Source of the DNA: Parus major
Lineage: Eukaryota; Chordata; Aves; Passeriformes; Paridae
Reading direction: 5' to 3'
NCBI RefSeq assembly: GCF_001522545.3
Contig: NC_031770.1
Span: 15,044,751-15,108,750 of the forward strand
Length of the DNA stretch: 64,000 bases
The number at the start of each line of letters is the position of its first letter. The first letter of the stretch is position 1. The translations under genes and the position numbers were made by a program. This document shows positions 1 through 13,000 of this stretch, in pieces. The notes below the pieces were generated by a model, which ran no database searches, was not told the DNA's origin, and saw nothing but the letters and a program-made list of their open reading frames with translations.

Positions 1-2876
1 ATCCCAAATTTTGTCTTTCACTTCTGTTTCTGCCTGTGGTGACCTTCTATAGATCGTGTAACCATCTAAACTTTGTTCCTCTTTTGGTATTTTGTGTCAT
101 CATTTAAGCCTGTGAAAGCCAAAGAGGCCATGCTAAACCTACTTTTTTCTTACACTACTTGATATGCGTATGCACATAATGTCTTAATTTAGAAACTAGA
201 ATGTAGCAAAGCATTTAAAAATATCTGAACATACAGATTTACTATCATCAGAAAAGCAATATTTTATAAGTGTATTAACAGACAAAAGCCAAAAGGCTGT
301 TAATTAGAGATGGATGAACTGGAGCAGACGCAAAAGCACGTAGCAACATGCTGCTACTGCTTTAACCAAACTCACAGTATCATTGCATCACAGCACATTC
401 TTGATGTTTCTCCTCCCCCTTCCCTTGATCACCTCTCACTGCACATGAAAACTTGGACTCCAGACTACCAGTAATCTTGCACAGACTTCAACTCATATGG
501 GAGCCATGCTTCTTTTTCTGGCTGAGGTGTGGCTTTTCAGAGGAATCCAGAGCTGGCTTTGTACATGCCACAGAGATTCCCTTGAAGCAGTGCACAGTAC
601 AGTGTTTTTGTTTCACCATGTAACTAACATGGACTTAGTCCTCCTATGCTTTGCATCCACTGGGCACACTCTCCTTTTCATTGCTATTATTTGGGTGTCA
701 CTCACATAGAAAGGGCTGGCAGCCAGCTCCTCACCAGATTCCCAGAAGCTGTTATATAGGATTCCTCATACAAAATATGGCATAGGTGTAGCACTTGGAC
801 ATTTTCTTCAGTTTTGTAGTTACATTTATGCAGCTAAGCTCTTCTGGAAAACTCGAAGTTTCTTAGGATCTCACTTGCTTGGGCTGGAAGCTGAGCAGTA
901 AAGATTTCCTTTAAGGAAAATGCAGCACAAACATTCAGGGGCATGTTAACACATGAGAGCCAGAAAACAAAACAGTTATATGGAGGTATTGTTTACCTTC
1001 CCAAAGTTGTTTTAGCTTGAACAAATATCATAAAGAAAGAAAAGCAATAAAACTGAAGTGTGTAGGTCAGAATGCTCCAGCTGAAGTGTTGGATAGGAAA
1101 AGAATGAAGACTTATATAAAAATCAAAGGCTTATAGATTATTCCCTTTACTCAGGGATATTAGGGAACTGATTAAATCTTCTAGTTTCCAAGTGTAGTGA
1201 TTAATTAGAAAAAAGGGATTTTCATGTGTTTTACCACTTCTTTAAACCACTTAGATGGTGAAAGAAGACTAGAAACCTGGCAGGTTTTCCTGTCTCTTAA
1301 ACTGACAAGATCCATTCAAGTGTCTGATTTTCTGTGTTCTGAAGGAGATGTGATCTTGCTCTGAAAGCCCACCCTGCCTTGTCTGCATGCCCCACATCAG
1401 ACAGGAAGGAACAGACACAGAGGCTGAGCTGCCGGGGTTCTCCCAGGTGAATATTCCCTCTTTCAGCACATTTCCAGTAGTTCTGCATGGCTTTCTATGG
1501 TCCTGTAACCACCAGCAGGTTAAGAACATTCCCTCTCCTCTGCCTGCAAGATATCATGGAGACCTGCTTGAAGGAACCTGGTACTTCCTACAACCAGACA
1601 CAGCCCCGTGGTCACTCCTCTGTAAGCTGTTCAAAGCTCTGTTGGACGCCAACTCTGTCCACCAAAGGAACAAGACCTGATTTGTTCCCTTCCCAACAAA
1701 CCTGCAATTTTCCTCAGGTTTCTTGAGCATCTCTCTTCCTTTTACAGATCCAGTTTTGGCTACAGCAGGCACAGTAGCATGCAAGCTCAATGCTCCCCCA
1801 TGCCATAGAGGACTCAAAGCTATTGTCACAGCAACAAAAGGAATTTGTTTGGATTTCTGGCATCCTTAAAATTGAGCTTGTCTGCAGCCAAGGGGTGTCC
1901 TGGTGGCAGCTCTCACTGAAAACCACATTAGGTTAACTTGGCCCTAAACAAAATGTATTATAACAGAGAGAGAAGAAAGAACAAAACAGGTGAGCTGAGA
2001 GATACAGTAGCTCCCATCAGAGCTGCTTCCTTGTGTCATTCCATATACACACAAAAATAAAGAGAAATTTAAAATGAAGACTTATTTCTGTGTGTCTGTT
2101 TAAGAGGTTTTCTCTGCTTCCAAAGACTTCCACTAGCAAGAGAAGTAGGGAGGCTCAGCAAGTGTGCATGCCAAAATTAGTGCTTTCCAACATTTTACTG
2201 GAAGGACTGTGAGATTTTCTAAAGATTCTGAGTGGTAGAAAGAATACTTTCTGTGAACATAATAAATGGCTCAACCTTGAAATCTGATGGTTTTTACCAG
2301 AAATTTCACTGATACTAAGCACTAAGCTTGATTTGAAAAGAGAAAGCCAGTATGAACATTTAATGTATGCAGTAGACAACACTTTGGTTCTTGGTAGACT
2401 TACAGCTTTCCTGATAATTACACATACATGAAGTGGGCAAAAATAACTTTAGGAATTATCTCACCCCACAGGAAAAAAAAACAAAAAAAAACCCATTTAA
2501 TTCTGAGCACAGCTGCTCCAGTCTGTTCCAGAGCCTGACCAGCAGTGTTCTGAGCCTCAGATCTGATAGCTATTCACGACAGAAGCCTCAGGAATTTGAG
2601 TAGTTAAATTTCATTTCTGATTATTAACAACTAAGATTTTTTTTCCTCACTATTAACCCAGTCATGCCACTTCCTTCAATCATGCTTCTATGTATTGTCA
2701 ATGAGAAATTTGAAAAAAAAATACATATATGTATGTAATACATATGCACACACTCACAATTCAGCTGACTGTAGGTAAAAATCAGTTCTTTTTGGCATGC
2801 AATCAAAGCACTGACTTTTGGCATTTTTCATATATTTTTTTTTTCCAAATCTTTCACACTCATTGCAATAGAAAAA

Positions 2877-2901
2877 ATTGGTTCTTAGACCAAGAACCAA
2901 T
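2877..2901. repeat. perfect 10-bp stem hairpin
   Basis: ATTGGTTCTT (2877-2886), 5-nt loop AGACC, then AAGAACCAAT (2892-2901). Isolated; no T-tract terminator logic applies in this genome. Confidence 0.55.
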
Positions 2902-3468
2902 GCTTTCAGATTTCAAAAGGATATTCAAGTTTAACATTTAAGAGTTAATTCTTCCTTGACAATGATTAGAATTTCCATTAAAACAAAAATTATTATTAGC
3001 ATTCTGTAACCCTTTGTAAATGGGTCCATTGTTCAAATAAACTGACCTCTGCAGCTATTGACTTTAACATTGCTAAAAAACTTGTCAGTCAATTATCTTC
3101 TGATCTTCCTTCAACGGGCCTCGTGGCTGGAATAACCAGTCTGTCAGCTGGAAGGTGAGTATAATAGTGTCTCACAGGCATTGCTTCCTTACTTGTGACA
3201 TAAACACACTGCTGTAGAATAAGTCAAGGAATTCTGCCTCAATCCCACTGAAGCATCCCCAAAAAGCAATGATGCATCAAGAAGCTGTTCCCCCTAGTGA
3301 GTATCTCTGGATACACAGTGAGCACCATGATGAAAAGCAATGGGTCGAACACAACATCATCCACTGCTCGGTGAAACCATCAGACTGGTACTGGACTGTG
3401 CCTCCAGCAAATATCATAACTCTTTATTGTGCAGGACATGGATTTTGGTGTGCTGCAGGAAGATGTAA

Positions 3469-3484
3469 TTCTCTCTCTCTCTCT
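3469..3484. repeat. (CT)n microsatellite, short
   Basis: Seven or so CT units before a TTTTCCTTCCAG pyrimidine stretch. Confidence 0.8.
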
Positions 3485-6400
3485 TTTCCTTCCAGTCAAT
3501 CTGATCCCCCTGGGGCTGTGGGACCTGGTGCTGGTAGGAGCTTGCAACATGTTTGATACACCTCTTCCCTCTCTCTGGCTTCCAAAGTACAATCTGCCTT
3601 CCCTACACACTCACATAAGGACATGAGCTCTCCATCACTCTGCCTGGGTAAGCCAAGGAGAGCCCTCAGCACAGCACCAGCACTTTTCCCCAGGGAGACA
3701 TGCACATGGCTGGATGAATATTATGGATACTGGAATATTTTTGGTGCCTGAGATTCTGCCACTGTTTGCTACCCTGGTCATTTATAATCACCACACTGTG
3801 ATGACTTTAATACACCACCTTTGCCCAGTGCCAATTAAAAGTTTTAAAAGATATTTACCATTAAATCTAGAATAGTGAGGGGTTTCTTTTAAGCAAACAA
3901 AAAAAAAATCTTCTGCAAATGAACCTCTGAACTTAAGGCTTAAAGGGTGGTATAATTTCTAATATCACACACTACAATGTCAAACAACAGAAATATTCAT
4001 TCATTGCTAACAAAGTAAAACTCCTCTTCATCCAGTATTTCTCACCCAAGAGAAACTACTCTTATCCCTGGGACACAGCCTGCTTCAGTAGAGACAAAGC
4101 ATCTTTACAGCACAGGCTGTCACAAACTAGTCTCCCTAGAAATACAAACCCAGTGTAGTCTTTTTCTGGGTCTCTTGTGGAGGAAAACACAGACAGTATC
4201 TTGGGAACTGGAGAGCAGCAAGGAAGAATGAAAGCCAAAACTGATTGAAAAGACAGGCAAGAAAGCATGGGGAAGAAAGATGAAGAGCAGCTGGCCAAGG
4301 AGCAGGAAGGCACATTACACTGGTGGTAAATCCTGCACTGCAATTCATAATTCCTGTGATTCCTTAGCCCCACTGAGGTTTAGGGAAGCCCTACAAGTAG
4401 CCCTGTATGTGCCAGCAGAAAACTGCTGCAACCTTCACTACACATCTAACTTTGAGTTATTCCCAAATGAGGGTGTTCCTGAGCTAGAGCAGCTCACACA
4501 TTCAGTGCAGTGCTCACACATGGCAGCTCACAGACAATGCCAAGACCTGAAATTTCAAGAGTATAAAAATAATCATTGATAAGCAAAGATAATTTCTGAT
4601 GGACAGAAAAATAAGATGAGGTGAATAAAAGATAATCACAGTAGAATGAAAGCATTTGAAATTAATAAAAGATTTAAGCTATAGATTAACTGCCTGGATG
4701 TTTCATGGTACCTCTTCTTCTGACATTTAAAACATGCTTAAGATTATCCCAAATGTCAGAAGTAAATATATACCAAGGACAACCACCACAGGACACATCA
4801 GCAATTTGTCTACTATTACTGAACTTACTAACCATGTGCAATAGAACAACTATGAATAATGTCTATAAAAGAAACAATCCTCAAAGGACTGGCCACCTCA
4901 TTTTTCAGGGCTGTCTGGTCTACACAAGGGTCTGAAGCATTTCAGTAAGAGCTGAGACCTCCTGTGTGTCCCTGGTCTGGAGGCAGCACTTGGGAGGGCT
5001 GGGACAGCTGCTCATTAGCTGGGTTGGTTCAGCAGTGTGACACAGTTTAGGATCAAGTCTATAGGACTATCCCCAAATTTACCTGATTGTTCTTTCATGT
5101 GCAAGCTTGAGAGTGCTCACCTGCCTTTCTCCCTTTTCTACAGGTCAGGATTCAACACCTCTAACTGGTGATTAGATTTTATAATTCTGTGGAATCTCAA
5201 CTCCAAGAAACTCAGTCCCCTTAGTGTCATTATATTTAGCAAAATAATATTATGACTCTTGCAAAGGTGAAGAAGTGCCCATCCTGGACCACAAGTCAGC
5301 CAATGCCAACAGGGGACAGGCAAATTATGAAAGAGCCCATTAGCTACTCCAGGGAAACATTAATGTCTTTCATCACTTGCACACAGCAAACCCTAAGCAA
5401 AATGGCCACATTAGCATGACTGTGGACAGCAGACTGTAACAGGGACAGAACTCTCAAAGTGTGCTGCACATATTTATTATGATGAGTGATCAATTGTAGA
5501 ATATGGGGAATGTGCATCTTCTTTGAGATAAGCTCTGCTTTCCAGCTGGAGACATAGCAGCAGGTTTAGATGAAAATGAGATCAGAGAAAAACACTATAA
5601 AGTAAGATTACTTTACTTAATGCTTCAGTAGACTATCACTACCAATTAGCAAGCTCCCACTTCATCTTGGCCATGTCTTCCATTACTAAGAGTTCCCAGA
5701 GGAAGTAATTTTGTAAGTGAGCACCAGAAGGGAGGGTATCAGATAGCCAACTCCAGCAAGTGTGCATAATTTATTAGGATCCTAGAAGACAGAGCTTTGA
5801 AAAAACATTGAAGCTTTCTGTAAAGTCCCACCACAGGGGAGGAGAATTATATTGGTTGCCTCTACAAGCATTTCCTGTTTCTGTCATGACCTGACCAATC
5901 ACCTCCAGCCAAGATCAGCTCCATTTTTCTACATGTGGTCTGAAAACAAAGAAAAATATATTCCCTGCCCCAGAAATTTTCTTTTTGGACCGAACAAAGC
6001 CACAGGAGATGTGCATTGGCACAGAGAGGGCTGGATTCTGCTGCACAGGTATTTTGAAGACACTTGCCAAGCAAATAGCCAAAGCATTGGTATGTATGGC
6101 TCAGCATACAGGTATGAGTGTGGTGCTATATGTATCAGCACCAGGGGTGTGAGAGCAAGGTTTTCATGACTTCTAATCTGCAAAAGCCTCTTGGAAGTTT
6201 TTTGAGGAAACTAGGATGTGAAGCACAGGCTGCCAAGTGAATCCTGCTTGGGGGAATTTATACTTAGGTTTTTTACCTGTGATTTCATATGCAACATTAC
6301 ACCTTGTGTTGCAATGGCTGGGTATGCATTCCCTTCTACTAGGAACTGTTTTCTATTTTAGGGCCTGAAAGTCATTGTTTCAATGGTAAAAGTGGGAGAT

Positions 6401-7576
6401 GAATTGCTGGAAATGTGCTAGGAAAAAAGGCAAAGCCATTTGTTTGACCAAAGTAGGAAAAATTTTAGCTCTAAAAAAGCTCAAAAAGAGAAAATCCTGT
6501 AACACACAGGTGATGTAGATAAAGCTATTGTCAAAGTGAGCACATTGTTCACTTCTTCATGGCTTGGTTGCGATCTGAACCTCTCTTGTATCCTACCTTT
6601 GGAAGAAGGAAGGAAACACACTGCATAAGTGCTACGTGGCAGGTCTGCAGAAAGCAGACCTGGATGAGTGACAATTAAGCAGGAAAGAAGTTTCTTTCTC
6701 ATTGTTTATTCTTTATAAGTATTAAAAACTTGATTTTTCAATGCCTCTCTGGAAACTAAATGGGCCTTCAAGGAGGACCATCAGACAACTAAAAGGTGTT
6801 TTTTATTTGTATGTTTTTAATAGCACAAATAAAGAATCTCTGGCAACCTATGACAGGGTGACAAATAGGCAACTGTTGCAATTGTTATTAGCCCATCTGT
6901 GAATATCCACAGTGGAGTGCTCTGAGGAGAAAAAAGCATGAGACAGAAGAGAAAAAAAGTACCCTGTCATAATTTAGATTCATAAACACAGAAAATATGA
7001 ACACGTTTCATTGTGGTGTGTAGCCTCTAGTGCCAGGGACCTTGGCTCATAATAATTTAAACAGCCAACAATATAAGATTTATGGAAATAATTTAGCACA
7101 TCTTAAACAAGAAGTCTGGCTTACCCATCTCATATGTGTATAGACCTAACACTTGAAAAAAACAAGGCCGATAACAAAAGCCCCTGGTATATTTACCATA
7201 ATCTTTAAAGGGTATTACTGCCTTAACTTAGGTCTCAACTACACTGCCTTGCCAATCTTAATATGAATATTTTATAGGTATACAGCAGCATGCCTGTAGA
7301 TGGTGTTTTTCCAGGCCCAATTAGCAAAAACACATGGAAAGACAAATAGAGTTGTGAATAGAGTTTTCAGTGACCCTTGAGTTACCACAAACCCAGGGAA
7401 CACTAAATGCCAACAAATGAGTGACCAGCACAGTACGTAGCTATATCAGTGCTGAAGCTGATGCATAAGAAAATGGAAGCTCATGAGGAAACATGCATTT
7501 GGAAAATCTTGGAGAGGGAAAGAACTTGGTCTAGCTGCTGGGGTAGATAGACCAGAGCTAATTCTGGGTTTGGGTG

Positions 7577-7599
7577 CTTTTGTTTGTTTGTTTGTTTAT
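7577..7599. repeat. (TTTG)n microsatellite, short
   Basis: About four to five TTTG units. Confidence 0.85.
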
Positions 7600-9116
7600 T
7601 CTTAATGGGAAGATAAAAGTAAGAATAAATTTTCAAAAATCCTTTCTTGTTCAGGAAAACAGAGGATTTCCAAAATCTCAAGCACACACGCTTGTCTGAC
7701 ATGAAGTAACACCTGGGAGCAAACTATGTCATTAATTCATTGACATAGCTTTAGATCTAATCTGAGTGCTTTTCCATAGTACTGGGCCCTACATTTCACC
7801 CAGCTGCCCCCTTTTCAAGCCACATCTTTTCTGTTTAAAACAGAACTTCAAGAGGAGGCATCCAGTTGTGACCTGAAGGGGAATGATTTGATGTTATACT
7901 TTGTTTCAATACTTCATTACCCCTTCCCCTTGACAGAAATCTGTGTTTCATATTGGGATTTGTCACTTTGCACACACGGGTCCTTTTCCTAGCTCACTTT
8001 GTTGTATTAACATCCATAACTGCTGCCAGAAGGAGAAAAACAGGACATAAAGTCTCACAAAGTGACATCTTGATCTTTTCCTAAAGGGGCCAAGCACTTT
8101 AATTCTCTTGCACTAAAGCATTCCCATCAGCTATTAAATAACTTTTCAGGCTTTTCTTCATTGTAGTACAGGTCAGGCAAAGGGAATGGATGACTAAATA
8201 TGACCTTCAGGTGAGAGCATTCAACCAGGAAATGGGTTACTGAGGTTCTGCTTCAAAGAATATTCAATAGTTACACACAGAGCAAAATAGCTTCCAGAGA
8301 AGAAGTTGAGAGAGAGAGGGACAGTGCCTGGCCAGCTGAGATTATCACAAAAATGGATTTAGAGGTCACCTGAACTTCTAATGCCTGGTATTTTCATCTG
8401 CTGCCTCCCCAGTACAAATCTGTTCATTTTTGCATAAACCCAACTTTTAATTTATGTTCTGCATTTACTTTCAGTCCTTTCACTCTTACACTGCTCTGGA
8501 ACCTCATTATTGACCTGCCTGTGTGTATATAAAAAGCTTGAGTCTGGAGATCATTTGGATCCCTGCTATATTGTATGAGCCAAGGGCACACTTTTCAATA
8601 ATGCATGAAGCTGCAGCACTTGCTCCTGTGCTCAGAAATGCAAAAAGGATGTCTTTTAAATGGCTTGCAATGTGACAGAGACAAGTGAAAAGCGAGTTCA
8701 GTAAATATTGGCCTGTCTCACGGCAGAAGTTCACCTCTCTATAAGGATTCAGATGCAAATAAAATGTTACATCCAAGTCCCACTCATGTAAATTTAGGTT
8801 AGGTACTGCGCTCTGAATTTCACATAGGACTTTTTTAACACAGTCAAATGTCCTTATACATACTAAAACAGCTCTTACTCAGAATTCATTTAATAAATTT
8901 AAGGGTCTGACTAGACAGATGTAGTAGGAGGATAAACTAGCATGTGGATTTACGATGCAATAGTCACTCCAGAATTCCTGTGCACATCTTATCCAGTAGT
9001 TCTATAGGTAATAGTCTACTCTTTCTGAACACACCTTGCCAGTGGGATACATCAGATTTCTCACCCTTCTGCAATCAGTTGATGCCAAATAGAGGCAGAG
9101 TTAGTTCCAGGATGTC

Positions 9117-9580
9117 TGTCCTGGTTTCAGCCATGATAGGGTTAATTAACCACGATATGGTTAATTTTTTGCCATAGGAGGGGGCATGGCTAGGATATGG
9201 AAGTTATTCAATACCACCTCACCTCCTTGCCAAGGGTAGGGAATGGGACTTTCTTCCAGGGAGGTGTTCCTTCTGGTTGAGCAAGGGTGGTGCTGGCCCT
9301 GAGCCAGAGGGAATGCTTGGGTGATGCTGGTTCCAAGCCTTGAGACTGGTCAGGGTGGTGTAGCTGTGGTCAGGTCGAGCTCCTGGTGAACATTTTTGTG
9401 TGTGAATCACTCCCTCTTTACACTTCTGTTATTAATATTGTCGCTGTTACTGTTTTCTTAACTCATTGCTATTTCTAGTAAATTGTTCTTACCTCAACCC
9501 ATGATCTTTGCCTTTTGTGCCTTCAGTCCTCCTCTCCAGCTCAGTGCAGGGGGGCAGGGAGAGGGGAAGGGGGAACATGC
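9117..9580 (+). repeat. solo LTR of avian endogenous retrovirus, probably ERVL-like, diverged
   Basis: Starts TGTCCTGGTTTCAGCCATGA at 9117, the typical 5' end of a common avian LTR group. Its U5 side has CTAGTAAATTG...CTCAACCCATGA near 9,476-9,503, followed by a G-rich stretch. The 3' end is diverged and only approximate, and no clean target-site duplication was found. No retroviral genes flank it, so it is a solo LTR or fragment. Family placement is from memory of avian consensus sequences. Confidence 0.7.
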
Positions 9581-9989
9581 AACCAGTAAAGCCTAAATTG
9601 GAGAGCACTAAACTGGAGAGCACCATTCCTGAACCACAACAACATCTGAACACATCCACATGGATATGTCCTAAACATCAGTTTCAGATGCAGAATACAG
9701 AACCCAGGGCACATTATTATGTATCTCTAGAAGCTGGTCAGAGAAACTTGGAGAAGCTGCTACTCCTCCATGCGAGAATGGTTTCTGTAGCTAATGGAAA
9801 GTTCTGGTTCTTCAGTCCTGTTGTCCCTGGTTCAAGTCTCTTGCATGAACACTGTACCTCATGCTAATGGCACATGGCACACTAGAAACAAAAATCACTC
9901 CTATTAAAATGTATTATGACAGCATAATCTTTGTAACAGAAAAAGCAGAGGGGCTGGAAAATATGTAGCTAAGGTAAACTTTTATGTCT

Positions 9990-10048
9990 TTTATGATCAT
10001 GAAATTTTATGAAAATTTCCTGGGAATTTTGTTCATGATTGTCATAAA
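9990..10048. repeat. imperfect AT-rich inverted repeat (hairpin)
   Basis: Left arm TTTATGATCATGAA (9990-10003) pairs with TTCATGA-TTG-TCATAAA (10032-10048) with a 3-nt bulge. The centre also holds AAATTTCC/GGGAATTT self-complementarity. No target duplications or known MITE ends were recognised. Confidence 0.6.
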
Positions 10049-13000
10049 CAACAAAAGTTGTGAGGACCTTGGTTTCTTTAGGTGTGTATCAATCCCTTAA
10101 GGCTGTCCCAGAGTCTTAAAACAGGAATTAAATATCTCTGGTTAGCTCTAAGATCAGGTGAGTTTTGCACATAAACAATTTAATTCTTCTGTGAAGAGGA
10201 CAAATTAGCAAGTAAAATCAGCTGTCCAAGATTTTTTTATTCTCAAGTTGCTAATGTGATTATTGAATAGTTGATTTTATGATAAGGGAAGGGAGGGACA
10301 GAGAGATGACAGGACCAACCCAAAACCCATCCATTTCTTTTTCCCAGATGGCAAAAATAGTCAGGAAGGAAGAATTCGTGTGGGATTTCAGCAATTTATT
10401 TTTATTGGTTTTGTGTAATCCACTGCACACTGGGCACACATTCAACCTCAGCTCTCCTTTTAAAAGGTATTTCTGCAGAAGCTTGAAGGAAAGAAACTCA
10501 CACCTAGCTTGAAATGTCATGTTTTCTTGAACCAAGGTCTCTGATGGAAACATGAAGATTCTGTGGGTAAGAAAGCGTTGGTTGTCCTGCTGCTAAATGA
10601 GTTCAGTTCACATCCATCATAATGAAAGTAATTTGATTTAATGCAGCATTAATGCAGAGACAAAAGGTACAGGAGAATCTATTGTTGTTAAGTGATTCAT
10701 TGATTTCCCACCAAGGTGTTAGCGTTTTAATTTATTTATTTGTTGCATGTTAAATGAGCAAAGTAAATATGCATGCTATGTTTTGCTCAACTCCTACTGC
10801 TCGCAGGAGCAGTGTCAGCAATATGCCCTGCTTGCATTTGGCTCATTGCAGCAGCTTCTCTGGAGTAAAAGTCAAACACAGCACTCAAAGTCAATGGCTG
10901 AAAAGTCAGATGACTCAATTCACACTGAGCTCTTTACAAATGCTCTGGAGCTTAGCTGTGCTGAGCACCCACCAATAAAAAAAAAGCTGAAACACTCCGA
11001 AAGATAGGACCCCAGAGATGAAATTTCCTTTTCAATGCCATGACTTTGCAAAATGCTGCATCCTCATCCCACGTGAGATAATGACACACAGCCCTGTTTC
11101 TTTAGCAGAGTTTACACCTGGCAGTGCTTCAATGCACGTTGCTTGACAGAGCTCACCTTGCTACTGCTTCAATCTACTTCATGCATAAGAGCACTAAGCT
11201 TGCTGTTCACCTTATCCTGCTCTTTGTCTCATTTACAAAATTTGCAATTAGTTTACAGTTTCTCCAGATCTCCGATGCAAAGTTAGGTAGAAAGAGTTTT
11301 CTGGAAAATCCTGTGCAATAACATTTGCTTTGTGCAACATCTTTGTACCACAAAGTGCTAAATTTACTTAATATGGCCATTATTATGTAGTGGTTTGTTA
11401 TACATATCATATGGATAAAATAAAATACCTCAAACACATCTTAAACTGTGCTGGATCAATACAATAATTTTGTGACATTATAGAATCTATGACTAAGACT
11501 TACACGGAGTCAAGTGCAATGTCATTTGAGTCTGTTTCACCTGTATTTTCACAGATTGGCAAAGGAAAGAAAAAGATCAAAGATAGGTGGGCAAAGGGAA
11601 AATAAATATCTGTTTAAGGTCAGATAATGGGTATACCATGAGAAGAAGTGCCTGGTAAGGGTGTAATTTATACGCTGCTGCTGAGTGCTCACACATGGTG
11701 TGAAGATGGACTGTGACCTCCAGTCTGCCCAGCTCAAAGATGGGAAGGCCCAGGGAATGTCACAGCCCAGGCACTGGGGCAGCTTTACATTTGCTCTCCA
11801 TCTCAATCAATACACAATTATTTTACGATAAATTCAACTGCTTTAGGGGGAGGGAGGAAGGGAGTGCTGAAATATGCCCAGCAGTCTGGCGGAGTGTGTC
11901 ACTGACAGAAGTGTCCCAAATCCAGCAGAGATCAGGACATGGGTCTACTGGATGAACGTCTCTGCTCATACCAGAGAGAAGCAAAGCTCCTTGGTTTCTA
12001 CATTTTGTGAATCTCAACAGCAGGATGCAATGCACCACCATTTTTCATTTTTATTTATTTTTCATTTTATTAAACTGTTTACCGACATCCCTCCTCCTCC
12101 CTATCAACAACTTCAGTAGTTGAAAACCCATTTTTTGGCTAAGCAGCTGTTCTCTTCAATCAAAATGATGCAGAGCACATACACTCCTGCAGCAAGGGAC
12201 TTTTTAAAAAAGCCCTGCTCACTTCATTATTTGGTCTTCCAAGTAAGTCCTTCAAATAAGTGTGCTGATACAGCTATGGCGAGAGCCAGGACAAAGGAAG
12301 GAAAGAGTGGACGTGGTGAAAATCAAACTGCTTTTGCTACTAGAGAAACCACAGAGTGAAACCTTCATGCCTGGCAAGATCGTCAAGAGATCAGAAGGGG
12401 CTTTTTAGTGATAACTGATTGTTTCAGGGCTTTTATTTTCTACACTTGCTAAATTGTATATCTGCACCTAGCACAAAATTTGAGGAATGTTTCCAATGAG
12501 GGTGAAGGAAACAGAAGATTAACAAGGCAGATTTGCACTTGTGAAAGAACCTTCAGTCAAACAGCAATTTTTATAATGATGAATGCTCAGTCTCCTCAGT
12601 TCTTTCTTAATAGAAGAATAAAACAAATCTACCATGATCTATTTACAAAATCATCAGGAAAAGCTTCCACACAACCAAGGCCAATTTCAACATTGCTTTA
12701 GCAGGCAATTTCACCCAGAGGTGAAAAATTCCAAGAACAGCTTAACCAATATTATGCAAAAACTATGTTGTATTTACCAAGTGCCAATTCTGAGTCTACC
12801 ACCATAGCATCTAAGCAAACAAGATCAGGACCTTGCAATTATTAAAAGGATTGGTTTTGTCTCCTCTCTGCAAGCCCTGGGTTTCACAATGGCCTTCAAA
12901 ATAGCATTTTAATTTAATGCCATTTTCATTTTAAATATAGAATAACCCTTTCTTTGCCATAAGAATAAAGGATTAGAACATACACTTTGCTTGTGTATTG

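Larger units (their letters stand above)
1..9116. other. intronic DNA, no gene seen
   Basis: AT-rich, with scattered short chance frames on both strands (up to about 105 codons) that show no recognisable domain. Besides short CT, TTTG and A-rich tracts and the 2,877 hairpin I see nothing. Confidence 0.6.
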
